The notes under the pieces: generated by a model | The model's database searches: none | The model's input: the letters and a program-made list of their open reading frames with translations, nothing else | What the model was told of the DNA's origin: nothing | NCBI GenBank assembly: GCA_022824565.1 | Contig: JAJDZQ010000055.1 | Location: forward strand, 1-47,593 | DNA: 47,593 nt | Reading direction: 5' to 3' | From: Anaerolineae bacterium | GTDB lineage: Bacteria; Chloroflexota; Anaerolineae; Aggregatilineales; Phototrophicaceae | Shown here: in pieces, positions 1 to 9,300 of the stretch | Layout of the letters: every line of letters begins with the position of its first letter | How positions within the stretch are numbered: the first letter of the stretch is position 1 | Made by a program: the position numbers and the translations under genes

Positions 1-178
1 TTCATTCTACCCCATCCCCAGCCCTTCCCCGTATCAACAGGGAAGGGTGACTTGTCGAGAAACCTGTGCGTTTATTGCTAATCTGCAAGAAATTGAGCAT
101 CAGATTTCATTTTCTCTGCATGCGCTCCCCCTCCCTGATGCATCGGGGAGGGGGTTGGGGGGTGGGGTAGACCCTCAC
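1..178 (+). repeat. R1 dispersed repeat, copy A (may be cut by the window start)
   Basis: This AT/GC mosaic segment recurs at 9549-9737 in the same orientation and inverted at 43996-44208. Shared blocks in order are TTCATTCTACCCCATCC, a GAAGGG(A/T)GAC(T/C) segment, GTCGAGAAACC, CTGCAAGAAATTGAGCAT, TTCTCTGCATGCGC, a CCCCCTCCCTGATG hairpin arm with its GGGAGGGGG partner, and GGGGTAGACCCTCAC. No open frame or transposase is visible in it. It fills the spacer before uvrA together with the uvrA promoter region. The element begins at the first base of the window, so its true left end may lie outside. Confidence 0.85.
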
Positions 179-221
179 ATGGGGGGCTTATTCGTCCCTT
201 ATCGTGGCGCGCGCCAGCGGC

Positions 222-227
222 TATAAT
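222..227 (+). promoter_or_regulatory. candidate -10 element for uvrA
   Basis: A perfect TATAAT lies 59 bp before the uvrA ATG, just after the R1 repeat. No good -35 hexamer stands 17 bp upstream; TTATCG is the best there. The call rests on the -10 match and position alone. Confidence 0.4.
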
Positions 228-286
228 GACGTCCCCAAGCTGGAGATGGCTTGGGCTGGGGGCAGGAGCAGAAGGCGATACGCGAC

Positions 287-3178
287 ATGGAGCAAGACAA
301 GATCCTCGTGCGTGGCGCTCGCGAGCACAATCTCAAAGACATCGATGTCGATATCCCTCGCAATCAGCTGGTTGTCATCAGCGGTCTTTCTGGCTCGGGC
401 AAGTCATCCCTGGCATTCGATACCATCTTCGCCGAAGGGCAGCGCCGTTATGTGGAAAGTCTGAGCTCCTACGCGCGTCAATTCCTCGGCTTGATGCAAA
501 AGCCGGATGTCGATCAGATTGAAGGCTTAAGCCCGGCTGTCTCTATCGACCAGAAAAGTGTCAGCCACAATCCGCGCTCGACAGTCGGCACTGTGACCGA
601 AATCTATGATTATCTGCGGCTGCTATATGCGCGCGTTGGCATCCCGCATTGCCCGGAATGTGGCGCGGAGGTATCGGCACAGAGCGCCCAGCAGATCGTC
701 GACCAGGTCCAGAATATGCCCGCCGACACGCGCATCCAGGTGCTGGCGCCGGTCATTCAGCGAAAAAAAGGCATACACGCCAAAGCCCTGGCAGAAATCG
801 GCAAGCAGGGCTTCGCGCGCGTCCGTGTCGATGGCGCTGTCCGCGACCTGGACGAAGACATCGCGCTGGACCGCTATGTCATTCACGATATCGAGATTGT
901 GGTCGACCGCCTCATCATCCGCCGCTACGACGATGCACAATCCGAAGACGCCGCCGCTTTTGAAACGCGCCTCACCGATGCAATCGAAACCGCCTTGCAG
1001 CATGGCGAAGGCCGATTGATCATCCAGGATGTCAGCGACCGCGAGAATCCGGTCGATCACCTCTACAGCGAAGACCTGGCCTGCCCAAACGGACACGCCA
1101 GCTTGCCCGTGCCAGAACCGCGCTTGTTCTCTTTCAATACACCGAGCGGCGCATGTCCAGCTTGTCAGGGGCTGGGCTTCAGCCTGGAGATCGACCCCGA
1201 TATCATCGTGCCCGACAAAAACCGCACGATCGCCGAGGGCGCGTTGCAGGCCAATGGATATGGGCTGGACGACCGGCGCGGCTGGAATTGGAATGTCTTC
1301 CAGGCGCTAAGCCGACATTATGATTTCTCGTTGGATACGCCCTGGCGGCAACTGACAAATCAACAGCAACATATCGTGTTATATGGCAGTGGCGAGCAAC
1401 GTTATGAGGTGTCGTATATTCATTCGTCGGGCCGGGAACACAGCTGGTCGACGCGCTACGAAGGCGTTATCCCCAACTTGCAGCGCCGCTATCAGCAGAC
1501 CGGCTCCGAAGCCATCCGCGAGCGAATCCAGCAGACGATGCGCGAGATCGCATGCCGAAGCTGCGCCGGGCAACGTCTGCGCAAAGAGTCGCTGGCGGTG
1601 ACCATCGGCGGCGTCAACATCCATGCCATCACCTCCAAACCCATCGGCGAGTTGCATCGTTGGGTTTGTTCGCTGCAAGGCGCTGATGCCATCCTCACCG
1701 AGCGCGAACAGCATATCGCCCGACAGATTCTGCGCGAATTGACCGCTCGCATCGGCTTCTTGTGCAATGTCGGCCTGGATTACCTCACACTAGCTCGCAG
1801 CGCCGCCAGCCTGAGCGGAGGCGAAGCTCAGCGCATTCGCTTGGCCACACAGGTCGGCAGCCAACTCACCGGCGTGCTCTATGTGTTGGACGAGCCTTCC
1901 ATAGGCTTGCATCAACGCGACAACCGGCGGCTGATCAACACCTTGATTGGCTTGCGTGACTTGGGCAACAGCGTGCTGGTGGTCGAGCATGACGAAGAGA
2001 CCATGCGCAGCGCCGACTGGCTGATCGATCTGGGTCCGGGCGCGGGTGAACATGGGGGGCAGCTCGTTGCGCAAGGCTCGCCAAAGCAAGTCGCCGCCAA
2101 TCACGAAAGTTGCACGGGCAACTACCTGGCGGGCCGTTTTGAAATCCCGCTGCCCCAGCTTCGGCGGGCTGGTTCGGGCGAAATGCTGCGCATCTGCGGG
2201 GCGCGCGCCAACAACCTGAAAGACATCACGGTCGACTTTCCGCTGGGCAACTTCATCTGCGTCACCGGCGTCAGCGGCAGCGGCAAATCGTCGCTGGTCG
2301 TCCATACGTTGTATAGCCGTCTGGCGCAGTTGATCAACCGCAGCCGCCTTCGCGCTGGCGAGCACGATTCGCTGCTTGGCGTGGAGCACATCGACAAGAT
2401 CATCAATATCGACCAAAGCCCTATCGGACGAACGCCTCGTAGCAATCCAGGCACCTATACCAAGCTCTTCGACGACATTCGCCAGCTATTTGCCCAGCTG
2501 CCCGAAAGCAAGGCGCGTGGTTATAAGCCGGGCCGCTTCAGCTTCAATGTGCGCGGCGGACGTTGCGAACACTGCGAAGGGCAGGGGCTCATCCGCATCG
2601 AGATGCAATTCTTGCCCGATGTCTATGTGCCTTGCGAAGTATGCCGTGGCACGCGCTACAACCGCGAAACCCTGCAAGTGCAGTACAAGGGCAAATCTAT
2701 CGCCCAGGTGCTGGCGATGAGCGTACAAGAAGGGTTGGAGTTCTTCGCCAACCTGCCGCGCATCCGCCGCAAGCTGGAAACACTGGAAGCGGTCGGCTTG
2801 GGTTATATTCGCATCGGCCAACCCGCCACGACACTCAGCGGTGGCGAGGCGCAGCGCATCAAGCTAAGCCGCGAATTGTCGAAGCGCGCCACCGGGCACA
2901 CCCTGTATATTCTTGACGAGCCTTCGACCGGCTTGCACGCCTATGATGTGGCCCGCCTGATCACCGTGTTGCAGCGGCTGGCAGACGCGGGCAATACGAT
3001 TGTCGTCATCGAACATAACCTGGATATCATCAAAGTGGCCGATCATATTATCGATTTGGGACCAGAAGGCGGCGATGGCGGCGGCCGGATAGTCGCGCAG
3101 GGGACACCCGAGCAGGTGGCGAATTGCGGGGGCTATACAGGGCGCTACCTGGCCGACATGCTGGCGCGTGGTCGCTGA
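287..3178 (+). CDS. uvrA: UvrABC excinuclease subunit A
   Basis: UvrA is the ATP-dependent damage-recognition subunit of nucleotide excision repair. It loads UvrB on distorted DNA as a dimer in the cytoplasm. The protein (963 aa, close to the family's usual ~940-960) begins with the typical VRGAREHNLK and has Walker A GLSGSGKS at residues 33-40. It also has two LSGGEAQRI signatures, two LDEPS Walker B motifs, a second Walker A GVSGSGKSS, and the C-terminal zinc finger CEHC...CEVC. In the first zinc module the usual CxxC is CPNGH paired with CPAC, a His-containing variant also known in some phyla. I chose ATG 287 because the family N-terminus starts there; an in-frame TTG at 251 would add 12 atypical residues. 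mtnP follows 24 bp downstream and probably shares the transcript. Confidence 0.97.
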   Translation: MEQDKILVRGAREHNLKDIDVDIPRNQLVVISGLSGSGKSSLAFDTIFAEGQRRYVESLSSYARQFLGLMQKPDVDQIEGLSPAVSIDQKSVSHNPRSTVGTVTEIYDYLRLLYARVGIPHCPECGAEVSAQSAQQIVDQVQNMPADTRIQVLAPVIQRKKGIHAKALAEIGKQGFARVRVDGAVRDLDEDIALDRYVIHDIEIVVDRLIIRRYDDAQSEDAAAFETRLTDAIETALQHGEGRLIIQDVSDRENPVDHLYSEDLACPNGHASLPVPEPRLFSFNTPSGACPACQGLGFSLEIDPDIIVPDKNRTIAEGALQANGYGLDDRRGWNWNVFQALSRHYDFSLDTPWRQLTNQQQHIVLYGSGEQRYEVSYIHSSGREHSWSTRYEGVIPNLQRRYQQTGSEAIRERIQQTMREIACRSCAGQRLRKESLAVTIGGVNIHAITSKPIGELHRWVCSLQGADAILTEREQHIARQILRELTARIGFLCNVGLDYLTLARSAASLSGGEAQRIRLATQVGSQLTGVLYVLDEPSIGLHQRDNRRLINTLIGLRDLGNSVLVVEHDEETMRSADWLIDLGPGAGEHGGQLVAQGSPKQVAANHESCTGNYLAGRFEIPLPQLRRAGSGEMLRICGARANNLKDITVDFPLGNFICVTGVSGSGKSSLVVHTLYSRLAQLINRSRLRAGEHDSLLGVEHIDKIINIDQSPIGRTPRSNPGTYTKLFDDIRQLFAQLPESKARGYKPGRFSFNVRGGRCEHCEGQGLIRIEMQFLPDVYVPCEVCRGTRYNRETLQVQYKGKSIAQVLAMSVQEGLEFFANLPRIRRKLETLEAVGLGYIRIGQPATTLSGGEAQRIKLSRELSKRATGHTLYILDEPSTGLHAYDVARLITVLQRLADAGNTIVVIEHNLDIIKVADHIIDLGPEGGDGGGRIVAQGTPEQVANCGGYTGRYLADMLARGR

Positions 3179-3202
3179 CAGCCAGGTGGGGGGAGTTGCA
3201 GG

Positions 3203-4078
3203 ATGGAAGAGGTCAAAATCGGCGTCATTGGTGGCTCGGGATTGTATCAACTGCCCGAGATCAGCGATGTGCGCGAAGTCAACATGGATACGCCTTTTGG
3301 ACAGCCTAGCGGTCCCATCCGTGTTGGCAGCCTGTCGGGCAAACGCGTAGCCTTTTTGCCGCGTCACGGCGAGGGGCACACCCTGGCGCCACATGCCCTG
3401 CCATACCGCGCCAATATCTATGCGCTCAAGCAGTTGGGCGCGCGTTTCATCATCGGCATCAACGCGGTTGGCTCGCTGCAAGAAACCTATGCGCCTGGAC
3501 ACCTTGTCACGCCCGACCAGTTAATTGACTATACGATCCACACGCGCGCGCGCAGCTTTTTCGACCGCGGGCTGGTCGCGCATGTCTCTGTGGCCGACCC
3601 CTTCGGCGAGTATTTGCGCAATGTGTTGGCCGATGCCGCCGAAAACGCCGGCGCAGTCGTGCATCGCGCTGGCTGCTTTTTGATTGAAGATGGTCCGCGC
3701 TTTGCCACGCGCGCCGAAAGCCGCCTCTTTCGACACTGGGGCTGTCACATCATCGGCATGACAGCCGCGCCCGAAGCTTTTCTGGCTCGCGAAGCCGAGA
3801 TCGAATATGCCGCATTGGCGCATATTACCGACTACGACTGCTGGCGCAGCGAGAGCGAAGACACCACCAGCGATATCGTCATCCAGCAGCTGGCGCACAA
3901 TATTGGCCATGTGCAGGCGGCGCTGGTGCAGGCGGTCGGGCAGCTGGACGAGACCTTGGACCTGCCGGCGCACCGGGCATTGGATGTGGCTTTGGCGACC
4001 GGGCGCGAGCATATAGATGCAGCCGTTGTCGAGCGCTTGCGCCCCATCGTGGCGCGGGTGTTGGATTTAGGTGCCTGA
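3203..4078 (+). CDS. mtnP: S-methyl-5'-thioadenosine phosphorylase
   Basis: The product cleaves 5'-methylthioadenosine with phosphate to adenine and 5-methylthioribose-1-phosphate, feeding methionine and purine salvage in the cytoplasm. The 291 aa protein opens with IGVIGGSGLY, carries the phosphate-binding LPRHGEGH and the signature MTAAPEAFLAREAEI followed by TDYDCW, all standard for the MTAP branch of the PNP/MTAP family. Purine nucleoside phosphorylase is the close alternative, but the ITDYDCW segment favours MTAP. The ATG has a GGGGAG Shine-Dalgarno nearby. It follows uvrA by 24 bp. No other methionine-salvage gene is adjacent; metY at 24412 is the only related function in the window. 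Confidence 0.93.
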   Translation: MEEVKIGVIGGSGLYQLPEISDVREVNMDTPFGQPSGPIRVGSLSGKRVAFLPRHGEGHTLAPHALPYRANIYALKQLGARFIIGINAVGSLQETYAPGHLVTPDQLIDYTIHTRARSFFDRGLVAHVSVADPFGEYLRNVLADAAENAGAVVHRAGCFLIEDGPRFATRAESRLFRHWGCHIIGMTAAPEAFLAREAEIEYAALAHITDYDCWRSESEDTTSDIVIQQLAHNIGHVQAALVQAVGQLDETLDLPAHRALDVALATGREHIDAAVVERLRPIVARVLDLGA

Positions 4079-4108
4079 TCCCAGTGACACAAATACGCAT
4101 TAGGTGAT

Positions 4109-4135
4109 GTAGGAGCGAAACTTGTGTCGCCCTAC
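4109..4135. other. hairpin (GTAGGaGCGA / TCGCCCTAC) downstream of mtnP
   Basis: GTAGGAGCGA pairs with TCGCCCTAC across an eight-base loop with one bulged base. It has no T-run on the plus side, only TTTGCC after it, so it is a poor classical terminator. It sits in the 109 bp spacer between mtnP and the AT-rich two-gene island and marks the left edge of that island. It resembles a degenerate copy of a short palindromic dispersed repeat. Confidence 0.5.
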
Positions 4136-4187
4136 TTTGCCAGAGTTAATGCTGGGGGAACCAGGGGGCACTTAGCAGGTGGGGGAG

Positions 4188-4874
4188 TCAATTGCTGGGA
4201 TTGTAGGCTGAGGACTCGATGATGGACTGAGCTAGTCTATAGACTCTCGAGCCGATATTGTTTAGCCAGCGGTCATTCTTGCTGCTGTCTGCGTTTTTGG
4301 CATTTGCAATTGCGACATCAATATGTGGAATATAGTCGTAGGTCTTGAGATTGCTACGGTCATATGAACCGCATATATTCATGAGTTCCAAATCTAACCG
4401 ACGTCTTCTGCTTCGAAACTTCTCTTTCCTATTTTCTTTCAATTCTGTCAATTCCAACTCTGTGTAGTGGTCTAGAGACCGGTGATGAAGCAGCAGCCAC
4501 AATTCAAAACATGGATTGCTATCGGCCAAAAGGTAACCCTTCTGCCTTACCAACCTAGCAACTTCAGTTAGCATGGATAGCTCCCATTTGTCTCTGTCAA
4601 TGACTATCCAAAGTTCATCGCCCTCAACAAGACCATGAACCTCCTCGTATTCCATCAATTGGCGAAGCACGTGATTTGGTGCTGAAGAAGTTTCGCTACC
4701 GCGTTCTCTATAAATGACTTCGATATGCACTCGTGGGTTTCGGCATCGTTCACTTAGTGCAAGATCTTCAAAATACCGAGGCTCGGTTTCGCTACCTTCT
4801 GTAGCTATGACAATGTATTTCGCGTCACGATACTCAGAATCTCTTGTAAACGAACGAAACTGCCTACTTGGCAT
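4188..4874 (-). CDS. rloB: RloB-like protein (Toprim-like), second gene of a two-gene defence module
   Basis: The 228 aa protein has the RloB-family pattern: ATEGSETEPRYF at residues 24-35 with acidic residues E26, E29 and E31, VIDRDKW with D93 and D95, and SNPCFELWLLLHH at 119-131. The early glutamate followed by DxD resembles a Toprim metal site, as in AriB of PARIS and OLD-type nucleases; that reading is inference. RloB proteins typically pair with an AAA ATPase (RloA, or AbiLi in the AbiL system) in phage defence. Here the partner lies immediately upstream, with only 2 bases between its TAA and this ATG, so translation is probably coupled. The gene is much poorer in GC than its neighbours: one sampled 60-base stretch (4381-4440) has 23 G+C, against 37 in mtnP at 3841-3900. 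This suggests horizontal acquisition. Confidence 0.82.
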   Translation of the reverse strand: MPSRQFRSFTRDSEYRDAKYIVIATEGSETEPRYFEDLALSERCRNPRVHIEVIYRERGSETSSAPNHVLRQLMEYEEVHGLVEGDELWIVIDRDKWELSMLTEVARLVRQKGYLLADSNPCFELWLLLHHRSLDHYTELELTELKENRKEKFRSRRRRLDLELMNICGSYDRSNLKTYDYIPHIDVAIANAKNADSSKNDRWLNNIGSRVYRLAQSIIESSAYNPSN

Positions 4875-4876
4875 AT

Positions 4877-6238
4877 TTAGTCTCGCAATTCAAGATTGCG
4901 TCGGTTTGGCAATAGTGGTATAGCGCCAAATCGACCGCTTAGATATCCATTTCGAATATCATTGTCGTAACGAGGATGATACTCTTCCAGCGAATACACC
5001 GTAGACTCGCCTAGTGAATTCTTTTCGACGAACCAAATTTCATCTCGTCTAAGAAGAGCTAAATCCAGAATCCTTACTTCGTGGGTTGTGACGATTAGCT
5101 GACTTCGTAGGTGCTCGCTTCTGGACAAGAAGAGCTCAAGTATCTTATAGCTCAACATAGAGTGAAGTCTTCGGTCAAGTTCATCAATCACAAAAACGCG
5201 CTCGTGATCACGGCTTAGTAGCTCGAACAGTGCAGGAATGATTTCGAAAATCCGCTGTGTTCCATCTGACTCCTCGGTAAGTTCCAGTCGCTCAAAAGAA
5301 TCACTTCCAGTTACCTTATGGAGTGTCTTGAACTTCTTTGAGATGATATCCTGATTATCATTCAGTATCACAAGTATGTTTAGATCTGGAATCTGGATAA
5401 TTGCGCGACTGTCGGGGTCTACACTAAGTTCACGAATATCTTGTGAGATTTGCTGTTTCACTTCTGGCGGAAGTCGATGCTCAGACTCAAAATCGAAGTC
5501 TTCAAGCTTTATGCTCTCTATTCCTAGATCAAATTGCTTAACTAGTTGGATAAACTGATCTTGAAAGCGCTCGTCATTCATGAAAGCTATTTCGATTCCT
5601 GCGGGTCGTGTGTCAGGGAATACTAGAACCAGCTTTTCGCGAAACCAATCAGCAATGGCTTCAAAGTAAGACACGTTTCGTTCGAGTGATTCGGTAAGTA
5701 GAAGCTGATTCGGGCGTGTTCCCGTGGCAACAAATCTAAAGAACTGTTCGTCCTGTTCAGGAGTGTATGGCAAGCCACCTGGCGATATGACAGTATTCCC
5801 ATGAGAGTCGGTTTCGCGCTCAAAAATCATGCTTCGGCTATTGGAACTCAGTTCATACAACCATTCTTCATGTACTCGCTCTTTGTCGACTTTGAAACCG
5901 TATGTGTAAGTATGATCGTTGCATCGAATGTCAAACTGAAAAACTGAGGGCATATGTCTTGACTTCAAGTCGAAACGATAAGGTTGAGTTGCGATGTTCT
6001 GCTTTGACCTCGTTCCTCTTACAATCAGATCTTTAGCAAAGGCCATTGCCTTAATGAGATTGGACTTTCCTGATGCATTTGCTCCATAGATGACAGCTGT
6101 CTTTAGCAGCTTTGGGCCGTTACAACTACCTGAATTCACAATGTGGTCTTCATGTTGGCGGGTTCTACCGGCCACCATCGAGAACTCAACTTCGTCCTTA
6201 AACGACAAGAAATTCTCAACAGTGAATCGTATTAGCAT
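4877..6238 (-). CDS. AAA ATPase, AAA_15/AAA_21 (COG1106) type, RloA/AbiLi-like
   Basis: This 453 aa ATP-binding protein begins MLIRFTVENFLSF, the usual start of RecF/OLD-like ATPases. It has Walker A GANASGKS at residues 52-59, Walker B FVIDELD with D352 and E353, and a following VTTHE switch histidine. The domain is the SMC/ABC-like head found in OLD, AriA, RloA and AbiLi, which sense or gate an effector in anti-phage systems. ATG 6238 is chosen over an upstream in-frame start at 6385 because AAGGAGGTG stands exactly 7 bases before it and the family N-terminus starts there. It is followed by the rloB-like gene and is equally AT-rich. No transposase, integrase or tRNA lies beside the pair. 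Confidence 0.85.
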   Translation of the reverse strand: MLIRFTVENFLSFKDEVEFSMVAGRTRQHEDHIVNSGSCNGPKLLKTAVIYGANASGKSNLIKAMAFAKDLIVRGTRSKQNIATQPYRFDLKSRHMPSVFQFDIRCNDHTYTYGFKVDKERVHEEWLYELSSNSRSMIFERETDSHGNTVISPGGLPYTPEQDEQFFRFVATGTRPNQLLLTESLERNVSYFEAIADWFREKLVLVFPDTRPAGIEIAFMNDERFQDQFIQLVKQFDLGIESIKLEDFDFESEHRLPPEVKQQISQDIRELSVDPDSRAIIQIPDLNILVILNDNQDIISKKFKTLHKVTGSDSFERLELTEESDGTQRIFEIIPALFELLSRDHERVFVIDELDRRLHSMLSYKILELFLSRSEHLRSQLIVTTHEVRILDLALLRRDEIWFVEKNSLGESTVYSLEEYHPRYDNDIRNGYLSGRFGAIPLLPNRRNLELRD

Positions 6239-6245
6239 GGCAGCC

Positions 6246-6254
6246 CACCTCCTT
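6246..6254 (-). promoter_or_regulatory. strong Shine-Dalgarno that fixes the ATPase start
   Basis: On the minus strand AAGGAGGTG is a full match to the anti-SD and lies 7 bases before ATG 6238. It is among the strongest ribosome sites in the window and rules out the longer 502-codon reading frame. Confidence 0.85.
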
Positions 6255-6396
6255 ATCTGATGGACGGGACAAGGCTTTTCGAGTCTACATTTTAGTTTAA
6301 GATACCCCACTAAAGCAATGGAGATATGTTTATCCTCACCATTGCGCGCTACAATGCGCCGCAACCTGTACCCAACTTGCAGCAAAGGCGTGTGGC

Positions 6397-9300
6397 ATGA
6401 GCATTCCCCTGGATAACATTGGACATTGGCGCTGCATCGGACCTTTTCGTGGCGGGCGCGTCGTCACAGTCGCCGGACATCCCAGCGAGCTCGGCACTTT
6501 CTATTTTGGCGCTTGCGCTGGCGGCGTATGGAAGACCGACGATGCCGGGCAATACTGGCGCAATATCTCCGATGGCTATTTCAAGACCGGCTCGGTCGGC
6601 GCGCTGGCAGTGAGCCAGGTCGACCCCAATATCATCTACGCTGGCATGGGCGAAGCGACCATCCGCATCGATGTTTCGCATGGCGATGGCGTCTACAAAT
6701 CCAGCGATGGCGGGCGCAGTTGGCGGCATTGTGGGTTGGGCGATACGCGCCATATCGGCAAGCTGCGCATCCACCCGCAAGATCCTGATACGGTCTTCGT
6801 GGCGGCGCTGGGACATGCTTTCGGACGCAACGAACAGCGCGGCGTCTTTCGCACGACAGACGGCGGCAACAGTTGGCGGCGCGTGCTCTTCGTGAGTGAC
6901 AAGGCGGGCGCGGTAGACCTCAGCATCGACCAGCGCAATCCGCGCATCCTCTACGCGTCAATCTGGGAAGCGCGGCGCGACTTTCACACGATACAGAGTG
7001 GTGGCGCAGACAGCGGCATCTGGCGTTCGCTGGATGGCGGCGATAGCTGGCACAACATCTCGAGCAAGCCTGGTCTGCCCGGCGGCAACTTGGGCAAGAT
7101 CGGCATCGCTGCCTCGCCAGCCCAGCCCGGGCGCGTCTATGCCTTGATCGAGCACGCGCAGCAGCAGGGCATGTACCGCTCCGATGACTACGGCGACAGC
7201 TGGGTTTTCACCGCGCGCAACTTCGATATCACCTCGCGCAGTTGGTATTATATGCACCTAACCGCCTGCCCACAGGATGCCGATACCGTTTGGGTCAACA
7301 ACCTGCGCCTGTGGAAGTCGATAGACGCGGGCGCAACCTTCGCCCAGGTCGGCACGCCCCACGGCGACAATCACGACCTATGGATCGACCCGCACAACCC
7401 ATTGCGCATGGTGCAAGGCAACGATGGCGGCGCCTGCGTGTCCTTGAATGGCGGCGCGAGCTGGTCGAGCATCTTTAATCAGCCGACTGCGCAGTTTTAT
7501 CGCCTCTGCACAGACAACCGCGACCCCTACCATGTCTATGGCACGCAGCAAGACAACAGCTCCATCGCTGTGCCCAGCCGCAGCAGCAAAAGCTCCATCT
7601 TGTGGCAAGACTGCTTCATCGCTGGCACAGGCGAAAGCGGCTTCATCGCCACCAAGCCGGCTGATGACGATATCGTGGTCGTTGGCGCCATCGGCAGCTC
7701 GCCCGGCGGTGGCAATGCCCTGCAGCGCTATGACCACGCCAGCAAACAGCTGCGCCTGGTGACGACAAGGCCTGTGCAGAGCTTTGGCGAGGCGGCCAGC
7801 AGCCTGCAGCAGCGCTTCGCCTGGACCTATCCGATTCTTTTTTCGCCATTTGCGCCGCACGATCTGTATATTGGCGGCGACCGCGTCTACAAATCCAGCG
7901 ACGAAGGCAGCAGCTGGCAGGCGATCAGCCCCGATCTGACGCGAGCCGACCCGTCCACGCTGGTCATTAGCGGCGGACCGATCAACCGCGATGTGGGCGC
8001 TGCCGAAGTCTATGCCACAGTGACAGCCTTGGCCGCTTCGCTGCATGAAGAAGGCGTGCTGTGGGCGGGCAGCGATGATGGCTTGCTGCACATTACGCAG
8101 GACGATGGCGCAAACTGGCGGGAAATTACGCCGCCACAGTTGCCGGAGTGGTCCTATGTGCATGGCATCGAGGCATCGCCGCATGACCCAGCCAGCGCCT
8201 ATTTTGCCGCCATGCGCTACAAGTTGGACGATTATGCGCCCTACTTGTTCAAAACGCAGGATTATGGCCGCAGTTGGCAGCGCATCGACGCGGGCATCCC
8301 ACGCGCCGACTTCACGCGAGTCATCCGCTGCGACCCAGACCGTGCCGGCTTGCTCTATGCCGGAACAGAGACCGGTGTGTATATCTCGTTCAATGATGGC
8401 GAAAGCTGGCAGCCACTGCAGTTGGACTTGCCCGTGACGCCCGTTTATGACCTGACGCTCAAACGTGGCGACCTGATCGCGGCCACGCATGGACGCGCCT
8501 TCTGGATATTCGACGATGTCTCGCGCTTGCATCAGGCTGATGCGAGTACGAGCAAGCGCCTGCTTATGCCGCGTCCGACCCAGCGCCTCTTGGAGAGCAT
8601 TGATGCGCGCCGGCTCATCGACCAGCCGGGCAAGACATATATGAGCTCGACAGGCATATCGGCGGCATACACGCATACCCGATCGCCAGAAAATGATGTC
8701 GAACGGCGATTCCTAGATTCCGGCGAAAACCTGCCGCGCGGCGTGCTCTTGACCTATTGGCTGGACGCGAAGCCAGCCGCCCCGATTTCGCTGCGCATAA
8801 GCGATGCAACCGGGCGCCTGCTGCGCGAATTCACTTCGCTCGATCCCGAAAAGGCATCAAAAAGTGACAAGCCCGACAATGAGCTGCGCATCACGGCGCA
8901 GGCGGGCTGGAATCGCTTTGTCTGGGATATGCGCCTGCCATATTCGCCCAAGCTGGCTGGCGATGATCCGCAATTCGAGCGCCTGCCCGGCCCGACCGTC
9001 GTGCCCGGCGACTACCAAGCGACATTGACCGTTGGCGACTGGTCGCAGATGCAACCGATAAGGTTGGTGAAAGACGCGACGGGCAGCGCCAACCAGACGG
9101 AGAACCAGGCGCAGTTTGACCTGCTGCTGCAGATCCACAACACCTACAGCGAAGCCACGCGCGCCATCAACAAATTGCGCCGCCTGCGCAGACAACTGGA
9201 CGACTTGCTGGCTCGCGATGACAATGGATCATTCGCACAGGGACCAGCGGCATTGCGCGCGACACTGCTGGAAATCGAGAGCAGCCTGTTCATCCCCGAT

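Noticed and set aside
4877..6385. Longer ATPase frame starting at 6385
   Set aside because: The added 49 residues have no family match, and a full Shine-Dalgarno fixes ATG 6238.
4079..6396. Direct-repeat attachment sites flanking the AT-rich island
   Set aside because: I compared both borders by eye and found no convincing direct repeat.
7378..8676. Long minus-strand frame opposite the BNR protein
   Set aside because: The plus strand carries a regular series of Asp-boxes; the antisense translation has none.
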